A DNA stretch of 64,000 nt from Drosophila persimilis (GCF_003286085.1 NW_020825294.1:11058501-11122500); one strand, 5' to 3'. Shown: positions 38,401 to 51,097, numbered from the stretch's first letter. Translations and numbers: made by a program. The notes: a model not told the origin generated them from the sequence alone.

Positions 38401-40635
38401 TGGACCGTGGACCTTGTTGTTGTGGCAGGGGCAACCACAAGGAACGAAACGAAACGAAAACTGACAGGAAGCATTTTTGTGACAAGCGCACAAGTTTCAC
38501 GCTTCAATGTGCAACCGAGTGGCAGTTGAGAGGGGTAGCAGATAAGGAGAACGACTAGGGGGAGGGAGGGCTATATATATATCAGGAACAGATGACTGAC
38601 CTGTTGGTTGGGTTAGTGGCAAGTGAGTTAGAAAATTAAAAGCACAATATGTTCGGGATTTGTTTCTCACTCTCTGCACATATGGGAGTTGATGGACGAA
38701 AAATGGGATGGGAAAAACGAGTATAGCACTAGGCGAAGGAATGCTCAACTGATTGCAGAACACATATGAGGAGTACTGGAAGGAATGGCTCGCAGGTGCT
38801 GTCCCTTCTTCAATTGTGGCTTTTCAAAAAATATCCCAGACAAATTGCTGATTCCCCAGAATAATACTCCATTCATCGCTAGTATAAAGTCCATCATACA
38901 GATTTGTTTACCCACAGCCAACATACTCATACCATTACGCCCGAAGCCCCCGCGAATTTTCCAGCCAAGCCATCATAAAAACATTACGCTTTTCTCAACC
39001 ACATTTAAAGCGTTTAAAGAAGCAGCCACAAAATGGAATTTACTTTTCTTTTCTCCCAGTCCTAGTACTCTGCGGCTGCTGTTGTTGTTGTACCTGATGC
39101 TGAAAAAATGTCCTCCATTTCAACTGGCGACATTTTCCTCAAGTTTCCGTGGTGATGCTTTTGGTGCTGCTTCTGTCGCTGCCGCTGCCGCTGCTGCTGT
39201 TGTTATTATTATTCAGTTACACTGTTTATACAGGCAGGAGATATTCATACATTCATGAATATATATAAAGCACGTATCTCCCTTTTGGCGCTGGCCCAAC
39301 ACACAGGGCGAGAATTTGCATAAACACCAACATACAACAATAACCAGATGCCTCGGAGGATGGGACCAGGACTGGGACAGGGATGAGCGAGTCCTGGAAA
39401 GCAGCAGCAAAAGCATCCGCAGATAGCGCGATGTGGCTTGGTTTACTTTTAAATTTGAACTACTCGTAGCAGGATTCGTGTATCGTGTATCCCTTAGCCA
39501 ACTCCCTCTCCACTCAATATATGTACCATACAGATGCACATAAGTACATGTACGGGGATTTCTTTTCGCTCACTCACACTAACACTCAAACTCACACTCG
39601 TCCTCCTTCGACTCGTGTGCATGTTTATAAAATTGTCTAAATTCCCACAAGTTGATTTAAACTTTCTTCGCTTGCTGTACCGAAAAAAACTTGCTTTTGT
39701 TAGTTGGGCTCTTGCTCGCAAACTGGTGCAAGCACGAGTATCCCCTGCAAGACTTACTTCTTCATGTTTTCTTTTTTCCTTAGGGTGCCAGTGCCACGTC
39801 GCGTATACGTTATGCTTTTTACACAATCTCCGTTGTGGTTGTTGGCGGAGCGGGGCGTGGCAACATTGTTGTTTTCCTCCACAGACACACATACCAGCAT
39901 AAGGAAGTATCATACATCGCATTGTGGCCGGCATTGTAGGAAATGCTAAAAATGCACTCAGGTATTGAAATCCGAAACGTGGCCCTAGCCAATGTCGTGC
40001 TGCCTCTTCTTCACTTCTGCTGCGAGCACATTTATGCAACTGTGGTGGGGACACTCTTCCATTTCTTTTTTGGCAATTCTGTAACTGCTCGCTTGGATAT
40101 GCGATAAGGCAGCAAGGACATGCGGGGACAATACCCGTATCAGCCCCCATACCCCCAAAACACCAACACTATTGAAAGGGAAAGTACTGTATGGGTGGCG
40201 TGGAAAGAAAACAAAGGTAAAAGTCGGGATGGACCTAGCTCAATTTGAAAGAGTAATAGAGAAATGGTAACCTAAAAGAAGGCCAATGTGTACAATGTGT
40301 TCTAATAATGGTGCCCAAGCTGTGATAGCCCAATGGACTACGAGATGTCTACTGTGTCGACCGCAGACTACTCAAATCATTAAAATGTATATTCACAAGG
40401 TGATCCTAATACCGTAAAATACATTTATATTAATTTTGATAACCTTTAGCTCTTATCCAAACTGCATTCAACGAACAAATTAAATGGATTTTGTTGGATA
40501 AAGTTTATTCTTCACTGGAGTGCGTATCAGGCAGAGGCCACAGAGGGCTTGTTTCTAATTTTCAACAGGAGTAGTTGAGTAAATTGTATTCATTTTTTGC
40601 GACCCTCAGTGACTTATCTCAGCCGTAAGCCACTT

Positions 40636-40670
40636 GGCCCACATGGCCCACATGGCCCACATGGCCCACA
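40636..40670. repeat. GGCCCACAT 9-bp tandem repeat
   Basis: Four near-perfect units, the last ending CACG. Confidence 0.85.
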
Positions 40671-43600
40671 CGACTTGCGCCAACTGGTAGCCGTCTAATC
40701 CACTTTCTTACATCTGCTTATAATTTCGCCGGAGAGCCTCTAGGCCTCTTTGGCATTGCACTTGAGTGAACTTTCCCTTGCTGGCAGGAATCGCTCTCGC
40801 ACTCGCACTCGCACTGTCATCCGCTCACCCACAATGACATAACCCTAGCCCACTCATACACGAGTATCCACCCACCCAGTGGAAGTGTGGAGAGTGGGTC
40901 ACAGCCACACCACACTCACATTCGCTCTGCCCCGCCCCGCCCGCCAGCCGCCTTTAACCAGCCAACCACTTGGCTCAAGTGTTTGTTCACTTTGCGGGCT
41001 TCTCTCCTGCGACCTCTGCCATCAAGTCCTGCCAGTCGCTCCTAGTTACCGCTCGGGGTTTGCGGTTGCTCGGTTGCTTTTCGCCTGTCTTTTTTCGCAT
41101 ATGTTTTGGCACGCCTTTTTTTGCCCAGATGTTTTTGTTTTCCACCGCTTTTCCTCTTTTTTTCTGCTTTGTTTCGGTGTCTCCCCCTTGGGTGTCTCCA
41201 TTGTCTGTCGGCCTTCACTCACTTTATTTGTACTCATGCATCATAAGGGTTTAATGGATTTGCCGTTGGCCTAGACCGGCTGAGAGGATCTTGGGAGAGA
41301 GTTTCCCATTCTCGAACCGAGTTCGGGGGGTCGGGGTTCCGTCTGTTTTGCATCATTTGCCCACTTTTCACACGCCCCCTTTGGCGGGCCCTTTGGGGTG
41401 TGCCCACGCAATGATTATCATATTACGGCCATTGTGTCTGCCTCTGCCACTTCCCTTTATGACTCTATTCTCGCCTTCTCTCCTCCAGTCGACAGTTAAT
41501 ACATTTTTATAGACTTGCCAAACTACCCCCCGCCGATACCTCCAAAACCTCAGGGTTGGTCTCTTTCTGTCTCTCTATTAGCTTTTCGCGTGCTTTGTCA
41601 TTGCCGTTAATAGACTTACTTTTCCTGTTGTTGCTCCGAGCGGGGAAGGGGACTAACCATTAAAGGCCACTTGCCCACCTGCCCACCTGAGGGCGGCTCA
41701 TGGAGGGTGACCTCAGGTGAGAGGCAGCAGGCTGGTTGGTCATAAAAAAAATGTTCCAACGCTGCGTATGCGTAATGGCCGAGCACAGCTTTATGTATTT
41801 ATGTGCGAATAGTTGAAGGCCCATATAATATTTAATGACTTCAATCGGCGACGGTTCGTTGAGGAATTGCTGATGCTTGAAGTGTTTAAGTTAAGAATTT
41901 AAATCGATATTTGAGTGGATATGCTATCCCCAGGATCCGTTGATCTGAATGGCACCTAAGATGTAGAGAGTTCCAGAATGGACTTTGATCTAACTGGATG
42001 GATCTGTAAGGAAAATTTGGGATGCACGCCCAGACTGCCAGTTGAACCTAGACTCTAAGGTGTACTCGGCTATTTCCTGAGGGATTCAACGATGGATTCG
42101 ACTAATCGGACAACAAAATTCGATTTATTTCACTCTCATTGTTATAGTGAAAAGTTCCAAAAAAAGCATTGAGTACACAAGTATTTCTGCGTGATAAGAC
42201 AATCCTTTGGCAGACTTCAGAAGCAGCAGTAGCAACACTAACAGCACGAGTTGCAGAAGCCAGATCATCCTGAGCAACAGCAGCAGCAGCAGCAGCCAGA
42301 GAAAGAACAGCAATGGACATGGAAATAGCTTCAGTCGGCCATGTATCTGGGATGTCGCAGTCTGGAACTGTCTTTAGCACACATCAAGAGCATTATTAAC
42401 ACCGCATACACAAGCAGGGACGGACTCTAAATGATGCCTCGAAGCAGGCAGGCTCAGGCCCAGGCTCAGGGGCCAAAAACCCAGAACATGTGTCGTTGGC
42501 CTTGTTCGCCATTGTGTGTGTGGGCTTGTCTCTGTGTGAATCCGTGTGATGGCTTGAGTGTGTGCATGTGTGCATGTGTGCGGGTGTATTTATGAGCCAT
42601 TCTATATAGCCAGCCAGCACATATATAAACTGCTTTTGGCGTGCATTAAGTGGTCTTAACGTGCCACACAAGGACATGCTTTTTGCGGTCTTTAAAATAA
42701 TTTTTTTCCTCAGCGACCCCCCACACCGAAAAGTGGAGTGTGAGTACGTCTGTGGAACCTATAAAATATATATTAGTCTGACAGGTCTTCAAGCTTGCAG
42801 CTTTATCGCTGTAAATCAAACAACTAGATCAACTGAAACTAATTTCAATACAGAAAGTACATGAATGGATCGGAAACCTATATTATTTTATCTACAGATA
42901 TCCATGGGTTGAATTTTAATATTTTACAGCCAAGAAACGTGTTTTCTTTCACGTTTTCACCTTTAAGTTTTTCATTGAATTTATCTCACTCGCTTGCAAT
43001 CCCCCAAGTGAATTCAGTAATTTCGTGTTGCGAGGGCATCTTAAAATTTACAGCTGCCAATTTCGGAGTCAGCCCGCATCGGACCTTTTTCCCTTTGACT
43101 CATCAATGATCCAATAACGTATGCTACGTACTCGAACGAGTACGAGTATACACACATTTGAGTATAAAGAAGAAAAAAGGGACCAGCAGTGGATGTTGTA
43201 TATTGGTAGTTTATGTCCGTGTGCGCGGGTGAGAGATAAATATTCTGTACTCGCACAAATGCACCCCATCTCATCTTGTATTTTCGACCCAGTTGTTTGC
43301 TCTGCGAAATTGGGTTAACGAAGAGCCTTCGTCTTAGGTGTGGAGTGGGGCTTGCCGCAGACAGGTGGAACAAAGGCCAACGATGAAAAGTATGCCACAG
43401 GTTTGACTGCCACAATTAACATGCTGTTGGAGGAGGGCCAGGCCAGAGCCCGAGTCAGAAGGAAATCCAGTACTGGTAACAAACATGGAATACAGAACTG
43501 TCAAACAATTTTTGGAATGCATCATCATCCCCCCAGACTGAGATGAGAACTTTTGCAGCTTGATAAATTGAAATTCGAGCTGGGCGGGTCGGATCGGGTC

Positions 43601-43775
43601 GGGTCGGCCACTTGGAACTGTCGCACGTTCGTTAGTTTCCGTGGCGCTTCCGGCCCGATCTACCCAGTGCCGCGCCACTGGCACTCCTTCAATGTCTGCT
43701 GCCACACTTCAAAGTTTGCGTTGTCGCCGCGTTCTGTGAGTAATGAAAGTTGCGTGCCTCCTAGTCTGAGGTTCG

Positions 43776-43806
43776 GGCAGGGGCAGGTGCAGGGGCAGGG
43801 GCAGGA
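43776..43806 (+). repeat. GGGGCA hexamer array
   Basis: Five imperfect GGGGCA/GGTGCA units. The runs of G resemble the larger array at 31,697. Confidence 0.8.
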
Positions 43807-45516
43807 CCAAGACGTGACAGTGTTGAGACGCGGGGCGTTTGCATTCAAATTAAATAGCATTTTGATGAATATTGATTGATTGCTTCGCCTTGAGGCAAAT
43901 TAGAAGCGCAAACCGCATCGACAAAGTTTTTATTTGTGTGCCGCAGGCATTGATGGGCGAAAGTTTAGCCTTGCGTTGAGTTGGGTTTAGTTTTAGGGCG
44001 TGACAAAAGGACGATCAATGATTGAAATATTCTTGCAATTGCAATTGAATTTACGGCCCACGGCTTGCCTTTTAAGGCCAAATTGTGTGTCAGGTTTAAG
44101 TATCTACACAACGCCGGCGTCTCTTCCATCTTTGCCTTACACTTCCACTGATTGGTAACCTGAGAAACAAAGTTAATAAATCTTGCCAAAACTTCCATTC
44201 TTGCTTGTTAAATAGCAAAGGACTTCCTGGTTACAGAACCGCGCCGCGTTGAAATTAAAGTTGAAGCATTTTGGTAATGGGAGCTACAAAGTATCGTAGC
44301 GCTCAGCGACAGACAGAAGAGCCCCGAGTTTCATGAGTCTCACGAGACGAGTCCACGGGCCGGGACGACACTACGCAGTACAGAGTAGGGTCCTCGGGCA
44401 GGACACAATGCAAGATGCAGCCGGAAATGAGTAAACAAGCGTCAAATACTCGTAGTAAAACAGCGGACCCGAGTACAATACAGAGTCCTTGCAGTGGCTC
44501 CATGGCTCCTTTCCCTCGCCCTCTCTGACTTTGGTCCGTTCCTTTCCTCAGCACGAAACTACAAATAAATGAAACATTAAACACAACAAGGAAAGGCGCC
44601 AGAAGAGACCAGCGTGGTGCTGCATGGGAGGGAGGAGGGAATGGCATTGCATAAGGACAAAAAATGAATGCCGAAGACAACAACCGGATATCCGGGAACT
44701 TTATAAGGAGCTGCACCAGCAGGCCCCCGAAAAAGGACAACAAACGGCACCGGCGACGACGACGGGCGCAGGGACAACGAAGTTTATTTTAACTTTTGAT
44801 TTCCGTGTCCTCTACCTCCAGCTCTCGCACTCAAGTGCATTGCATTGAGTGGCAAAGTTGCGCCTTCGAGAGGGTTTCAAGTCGTCCGTCCAGCATTAAA
44901 AATGAATTAAGTTCGGAACTCTCTAGAATTTCACTTTAATTTATGCCTGACTAAATTTTACAATTTTAAGAGCAAAATGGGATAATCCGTAGAAAGAGAA
45001 TTTATTACACTATACCCGATACTCAAAAAGAGCTAGAAAAAATAGGCACTTTTTGCCATGTTTTGGAAAAAAAAATAATAAATAGCCATTAAAAATGTGT
45101 CCGGAAAGCAACAACTTTCTTGCTATATAAACAATGAATAAAAAAAATATTTTTAAAAATTTTTGAATGTTCTTTCCGCCTCCACAAGGAACGAAATTCA
45201 GTTGCATGCACAACTAAAAACTATAAAGGCAGAATCGTAGAGAATGACTATTTCTAGCAGATTGCCGATTTGGGATCATATCGGATCAATATTGTATCGA
45301 GAAGGAACAAATTAAATGGAAATTGCTACGCAACTCCTTCCACACGCTTACTTGTTTTCTGTCTTTCTCTCACACTTTTCGTCGTGAATGTGTGTGTCCA
45401 TTGGCGGAGGGGAGCCATACTGAATGAGCATCGGGTATGCAAGTTAACGGACCCAATTCTATTGTGCTCTTATACGAGTTTTAAAAAATCGTTGGCTTTC
45501 TAAGACGAAAACAATT

Positions 45517-45634
45517 TCAATCTTGGGCCTCCGCCTAATTGGTTTTTTCAAGATATACATAAACAATCTAAATCTTTGGCTCCCACCACAAGCTCAATCT
45601 TTGGCTTCCGCCTAATTGATTTTTAAGATATACA
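45517..45634. repeat. Spaced direct repeat, two units of about 42 bp
   Basis: Unit one at 45,517-45,560 and unit two at 45,593-45,634 share CAATCTT.GGC.TCCGCCTAATT and AAGATATACA with a few differences. A third partial match (CTTTGGCTCCCACC) lies between them. The origin is unclear. Confidence 0.7.
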
Positions 45635-45718
45635 ATCTCGCACCCGGCTATCTGCAGATTCTGCACTTTGAGCATTTTACAGTTCTTAATCTTTTGATGA
45701 TGAAATCCAGTATTCGGG

Positions 45719-45910
45719 ATGGCGAAATCAATCGGGATGTTTATCGAAAAATTATTATCGAAAGGGATTGACGATGCAAAGATCAAAAAGATCAATTCTG
45801 TCTTGATCCAGAAGCGAAAACGAAAAGTCGAGCTAAAAACTAAGATCGCGCAAACCCTTTGTCCGGAATCCTTTGTAACCCTAAACTTAAGTCTATATCT
45901 GTCAAATTAG
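45719..45910 (+). CDS. Small lysine-rich ORF next to the duplicated segment
   Basis: A true ATG opens 63 codons to a TAG. The peptide starts MAKSIGMFIEKLLSKG, is very Lys/Arg-rich in the middle (QKRKRKVELKTK) and shows an amphipathic helical pattern. Codons are AT-ending, like the remnants at 47,658-48,894. No splice sites or homologue recognised. It lies just left of the first copy of the duplication and could be a remnant of the same locus or chance. Confidence 0.22.
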   Translation: MAKSIGMFIEKLLSKGIDDAKIKKINSVLIQKRKRKVELKTKIAQTLCPESFVTLNLSLYLSN

Positions 45911-46028
45911 AAGTAAAAAAAAACCTTTTTAAAAACGCAATCCGCTACCGCAGTTATTTAATTTGCATGTAAAATGTCGTGGCCCTACAACGTTCCACTC
46001 GCTTATTAGTCGGTAATCGGGAAAAAAA

Positions 46029-47090
46029 ACTCAGCAGGCTTTTGTTTTTACAATTTGGGTAAACGAAATACAACTTTTCAACATCAAGTAGGCACTGACA
46101 TATGTTGGAATTCATTTGCACACTGTGAAGCCTGTTGAAATATTTAGTTTGTGTCGGGAGCTCAACCGGAGAGCAGCTCCGAGTGAAATTAAATTTTTCG
46201 TTTTCTTTTCGGAAAAAAATTATCTAAATTCTCTATTTTCGGCTAGAAATAAGAATAAAGTTTTAATAGAATTAAGAAAAAAGTTAAGCCATAAAAGTTT
46301 ATCGAGCAGCTCACCCTTTTCCCCTTGTATGCCGTCCCCCTCCCCACTATTCTTTTTGAACCAACTCGAGTGAGTGTTAACCGAACGATTTTGATGTTGA
46401 ATATAACTTAAAACCCTCTATACCACCAGATTTTCTACAACAAAACTACAACGAACAAATCTACTACGAGGATACACTGCATAATGCGAGATAGCGAGTA
46501 CATACATAATACCCACTTCACCAACCGAAAGTGAGTATTAATGGAATTGTATCGGCGGCAAGCCACTAAAACTATGTAATTTCTCTACTCTTATCTGAAA
46601 GCTCGAGTGACGCGCTACACCAAAAGAATGTGAGTACTGATGGAATGGTTTTAGTGGCCAGCTATTAAAAATATATAATTTCTCTCCTATCTGCAGGTAA
46701 GACGCTCCTCTTAACATCCCGCAATCATAATATTGCTGGAACACGATCACAATACAAACAGGAACAGCCTTTCAACATCCTTCTGTGACTTCGACTTCTG
46801 TGACTTCCACAACACTTGCACACTTTTGTACTACATAAAAAAACTTATAAATATAAAACATTTTTACACCGAAAAAATTGTGTTTTATTCAATCTAAAGA
46901 GTTTGCTTTAGGGGTACACAAATGATGGAACATGTTAATTAACCGAAATTAACAGAAAAACAGCAAGAAAACCAACGAAATCGGGATCTAAAAATAATGC
47001 TCATGGAAATGGTCATAGAAAAAAGCCCATACATACAAAAATGGAAGCAAGTCAGAGCCAAGTTTCACAGCTCATAGATGGAGTTGGACT
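46029..47090. repeat. Segmental duplication, copy 1
   Basis: Starts at ACTCAGCAGGCTTTTG. The first 0.9 kb (to about 46,944) matches copy 2 with only about five substitutions and one 4-bp gap. Beyond that, to about 47,090, the match continues (AAAAATAATGCT, AAGCCCATACA, ATGGAAGCAAGTCAGAGCCA) but with many substitutions and gaps. It contains no recognisable transposase or reverse transcriptase, and the repeats do not behave as terminal repeats, because homology continues past the conserved part. Inside are two similar units with intron-like ends, described separately. Confidence 0.9.
46510..46697 (+). repeat. Tandem intron-like units inside the duplicated segment
   Basis: Two related units follow each other. 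Each starts with a donor-like word (AAAG|TGAGTATTAATGG; AAT|GTGAGTACTGATGG), shares ATGGAAT...GCCA(A)GC(C/T)A(C/T)TAAAA and TATAATTTCTCT, and ends in an acceptor-like pyrimidine tract (CTACTCTTATCTGAAAG; CTCCTATCTGCAG). The sequence between them is 28 bp (CTCGAGTGACGCGCTACACC and on). They look like a duplicated mini-intron with its flanking exon. The same arrangement is in copy 2 at 49,457-49,644. A 4-bp difference between the copies just upstream argues against a conserved protein there. Confidence 0.55.
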
Positions 47091-47657
47091 ATAGGGGCTA
47101 TCGGCGAGTGGGCTTAAAGTCCTTAAAAAGAAGATACATTTTATTAATCCATTAAGGTCCTTTCGGTATTTAATTATCCATGTAAATTGCAAAACTTAAA
47201 GAATTTTAGCGCAGGTGAAAGATATAAAAATACACTTTTTTGTATCCAAAGATGGATCTACAAACAAGTTTAGAAACAGAATTATTCTTCTTGGTTGAAA
47301 ATCAACACCTGGGAAAATATATATGTTTTTTTCATCGGAAAATATTTGGAAAAGTGCTGCCAAATATTGGACGATTTTGAAAATTAAAAGCGCACAGTCT
47401 TTTTCGATAGCTCTAGATATCTTTTGTCTATTAAAGAAGACAACACTTTTAGTCGTCAAGCTAGACCTAGTGAAAGTGGGAGTTTCTGTAACGGCCCTCT
47501 ATGGTACCGAAAATAAAATTTTGTTCTACTTATATGGTAAAAACGCCGTTTGGAGTAAAAACATGTCAAAACCTAATGTATATAATTTATTTTTGGTACT
47601 GGAAAACTGAACTGTAGTATCATCATGGAGCCTTTGAATTATTTTCCTTTTTTTCAG
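47091..47657 (+). other. Spacer with weak coding-like stretches
   Basis: Plus-strand patches around 47,320-47,520 read well for short distances (for example FIGKYLEKCCQILDDFEN and KEDNTFSRQARPSESG) but are not in one open frame. They may be the upstream part of the unidentified coding-like sequence that follows. No family recognised. Confidence 0.25.
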
Positions 47658-48894
47658 CACCAGTGTACTTACGCCGGATGCAGAATATGGTGGATTAGTC
47701 ATTCGTAACGACAATAAACGGTTAGATTCCGGCAAAACTAGCTGTAAAACACATTGAGGCCATACTTGATAATAGACCAAGATACCTGAACTATACGGGA
47801 CGACGAATATACTACGGAGCGGCTGAAGCTCCGATCATAACAGACAGGTAAACTCAGACGGAAACCGGAGAAAAGAAGTGAACGGCCATGGTCCCAGTGC
47901 AAAGACAGAAAAAAATAAATTTAATATGCAAATTTAATATTCTAATGGAAGTAGCACTAAAGAACTTCAGCAGATAAAGCCATGTTTGTATACAGAGAAC
48001 ATTCGATTTGTCAGAGCAGAAAATTAGGAAAAGAAATGATCGTTTTATTGAAGAGGATGAGTCTGAAGCCTGCAGAAGATTGACAAGGAAATGAAGTAAC
48101 AGATTCAGTTCATTTTGCAAAACCTACAGTTGTCTCAAAATCGAACCTCTATTGGAAGGTAGTTCAATTAAAGTTTCGATCACCTACAATTGATAGATGG
48201 TTTCTATTAAGTCGCTTAAAACTATTATTTAATCTCATAACAGCCACAAGCACAAGCCAGAGGTTCTTTGACCCTTTCTGTCTTAGCTAGTCCGGTCCTG
48301 AGTGGTACCGTCGAAGCAGTAAGAAAGTTCAACATTGGCAACAAATTAAATTTAATGATGTTTGTTGCTGGAAGCCAAAGAGCTCGTGGAACAGCAACAG
48401 CAAGTAGCAGGAGCCAAATCAGCCGTCGAGAAGCAAAAATCATAAAAAGGCGAAACAGAGAAATTGCCAACTCTGGCAAATATTTGCCGACTGACGCTAA
48501 TGAACTTGAGCATACAAATAGGCCACGAGCAGTGGCCAAGTCTGGAGATTGGTGCAGAATAATTTTCCCAGAAGACTCGCTCACGGTTCGGTTCTGTCAC
48601 TGGCTTTGATTAAAGAGCTTTCCCTTTTTCAGCTTCCAAGAATTTCTCACGAATATGATAAAATGGGAGCGAACACCAGAAGAAATAGCAGATATAAACG
48701 AAAATTGGCTGAGTGAACCGGTAGTGCACAGTGGGGCATGGCTTCGGAGGCATGAACGTGTTTACACAAAAAATTTCTTGCCATTGATTGTAAGAGTGGG
48801 CGAAAGGTATGTCAACATTTCTCCTTTCTCGCATGTGAAGCGCTTGGGTGCCTCATTGATCGAGTATGGCCGCAAGAGTCAACAACTCCTTTGA
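47658..48894 (+). pseudogene. Coding-like remnant of an unidentified gene
   Basis: Two blocks look like exons. The first, 47,658-47,847, follows a fine acceptor (TTCCTTTTTTTCAG) and ends at a donor (GACAG|GTAAAC); it reads VLTPDAEYGGLVIRNDN early and RPRYLNYTGRRIYYGAAEAP late, but not in a single frame. The second, 48,633-48,894, follows another good acceptor (CTTTCCCTTTTTCAG), carries EEIADINENWLSEPVV and NFLPLIVRVGERYVNISPF, and ends at a TGA. The splice phases of the 47,848 donor and 48,633 acceptor agree. Codon use is unbiased and AT-rich. I recognise no family. It is probably a decaying or fast-evolving gene; an origin in a mobile element is not excluded. The stop lies about 75 bp before duplicate copy 2. 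Confidence 0.4.
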
Positions 48895-48971
48895 TACGCA
48901 TACACCTCTTTGCTGGTCGGTTCCGAAAGGGTCTTTATTTGCCCCTGGCCCCGTTTGGGCTCGGGAAAAAC

Positions 48972-50070
48972 ACTCAGCAGGCTTTTGTTTTTACAATTTG
49001 GGTAAACGAAATACAACTTTTCAACATCAAGTAGGCACTGACATATGTTGGAATTCATTTGCACACTGTGAAGCCTGTTGAAATATTTAGTTTGTGTCGG
49101 GAGCTCAACAGGAGAGCAGCTCTGAGTGAAATTAAATTTTTCGTTTTCTTTTCGGAAAAAAATTATCTAAATTCTCTATTTTCGGCTAGAAATAAGAATA
49201 AAGTTTTAATAGAATTAAGAAAAAAGTTAAGCCATAAAAATTTATCGAGCAGCTCACCCTTTTCCCCTTGTATGCCGTCCCCCTCCCCACTATTCTTTTT
49301 GAACCAACTCGAGTGAGTGTTAACCGAACGATTTTGATGTTGAATATAACTTAAAACCCTCTATACCACCAGATTTTCTACAACAAAACTACAACGAACA
49401 AATCTACTACGAGGATACACTGCATAATGCGAGAGAGCGAGTACATATGTACATAATACCCACTTCACCAACCGAAAGTGAGTATTAATGGAATTGTATC
49501 GGCGGCAAGCCACTAAAACTATGTAATTTCTCTACTCTTATCTGAAAGCTCGAGTGACGCGCTACACCAAAAGAATGTGAGTACTGATGGAATGGTTTTA
49601 GTGGCCAGCTATTAAAAATATATAATTTCTCTCCTATCTGCAGGTAAGACGCTCCTCTTAACATCCCGCAATCATAATATTGCTGGAACACGATCACAAT
49701 ACAAACAGGAACAGCCTTTCAACATCCTTCTGTGACTTCGACTTCTGTGACTTCCACAACACTTGCACACTTTTGTACTACATAAAAAAACTTATAAATA
49801 TAAAACATTTTTACACCGAAAAAATTGTGTTTTATTCAATCTAAAGAGTTTGCTTTAGGGGTAGACAAATGATGGAACATGTTAATTAACTGAAAGTAGG
49901 TCAGAAAAACAGCAAGAAAAACAACATAATCGTGGTCTAAAAATAATGCTGGTCATGGAAAAGCCCATACAGAAAGCAAAATGAACCCAAATATGCAAAT
50001 AAATTTGCCGGCAAAAATGGAAGCAAGTCAGAGCCAAGTTGCACATTAACTTCCGCAGCTCATTAAGTCG
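48972..50070. repeat. Segmental duplication, copy 2
   Basis: Partner of 46,029-47,090, offset by 2.94 kb in the same orientation. It includes a 4-bp TATG/ATGT insertion near 49,445 relative to copy 1. Its right part (about 49,892-50,070) is longer and looks like the intact version, including CAAATATGCAAATAAATTTG, which copy 1 lacks. A TCGGGAAAAA(C)ACTCAG junction is shared at the left edges. Confidence 0.9.
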
Positions 50071-51097
50071 CTGTCAGCCCATAGTAGACACGGGGCGGAG
50101 CAGATCGAGCTGGAGTATAGGGCTGTCGAGAGGGCGAGAGGGTTGGTGGAAAATGTATGAGAATTTATGTGACGCCAACTGGACGACAGGCAACCATGGG
50201 GCAGGCCCAACTACGTCCCTCTCAAATCCGTCTGTGCGAAAACAGAAATAAAATATTTACCCCATGTAAATTGTGGCAGACTGGCAGGGCGGCCCCCTAC
50301 AGCTATATGTATATATAAATATATATCCAAATAGATAAATCAGCAGAGGGCGCAAAAAATTGCTGAAAAGGTTCAAATGAAAGTGTCGTCGCTTTAAATG
50401 AGAGCCCGGGAAAACGTCCAAAACAAAGTCGAAATCTGCGCTCCCCCATTTGGCCTCAAAGTTTAATTAGGCCGTCAGCCTTATTTTTTTCCGCTGGTCT
50501 ATATAGGAAATGCCTTGAATTTGTGTGCTGTTTTTTTTGCGGGGCGAAGGTCATGGGATGTCTTGCGGGCCATGGGGCAGGGCGGTCAAAACTAATTAGT
50601 GGCCATTTTGTGCGCGTTTTCAGTTTAATGAAATTTTAATATGAATTTAATTGAAATACTGTCGGGGGAGGTTGTCCATTCCCTTCGGGTTGAGTGACAT
50701 TGAAATATTAATAAATATCTGGAAAGCTCTGCAGTTAGTATTTAAGTTTAACAAGGGAGTACATTGCTGGTACGTTTTTAGAGGATCGTAGGATGAAGAG
50801 ATTTTTAGAAATACGAATAACAATCTGGGAGTATGCACATCCTTTTACTTTGATGGCCACTAAGAAAAGCGATTTGTTGATCTATTTTTAGTCTTCTTCT
50901 GTGGACCAAAAATCCCGCCGAATCTTGAAAAATTTCCATGCTTCAGTCTCTGACAACAAAGCGGGAAATAATGGATATTAAATATATCCTAACCACTTTT
51001 AGCACTTCACGAACTAAATTATAGAATTTTGTACTTACTTGCTTTGACCTAATCTTCTTCCCAGAGAAAATTGCAACCAATTTCGTGGGGTCTCTTA
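50071..51097. other. Non-coding stretch
   Basis: No supported gene. On the minus strand, GCAAGTAAGTAC at about 51,044-51,033 is a strong donor-like word preceded by an open frame (TLRDPTKLVAIFSGKK) that overlaps the peptide gene's start. This was kept only as a competing reading. Confidence 0.4.

Larger units (their letters stand above)
37941..45240. other. Non-coding stretch with tandem arrays
   Basis: No supported gene. ATCCAGC/AGCCAGC units (38,361-38,400), GGCCCACAT (40,636-40,670), TCGCAC (about 40,793-40,816), GGGGCA (43,776-43,806) and a CAG-rich patch (42,220-42,300). Near 45,012 a short TATACCCGATACTCAAAAAG word resembles the end of the INE-1/DINE-1-like family. Open frames of 100-218 codons here have non-ATG starts or repeat-driven composition. 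Confidence 0.45.

Noticed and set aside
37827-38507. 226-codon minus-strand open frame
   Set aside because: Only the last part (ATG at 37,940 to the donor at 37,830) has exon signals. The upstream part looks like untranslated, poly-pyrimidine sequence.
39494-40150. 218-codon minus-strand open frame
   Set aside because: Composition follows simple repeats and reverse complements of intron words. No good start context, splice sites or recognisable domain.
46029-49891. Reading the paired 0.9-kb repeats as long terminal repeats of a retroelement
   Set aside because: Homology continues past the right end of the well-conserved part in both copies, no terminal TG...CA structure was found, and no reverse transcriptase or integrase is seen between them.
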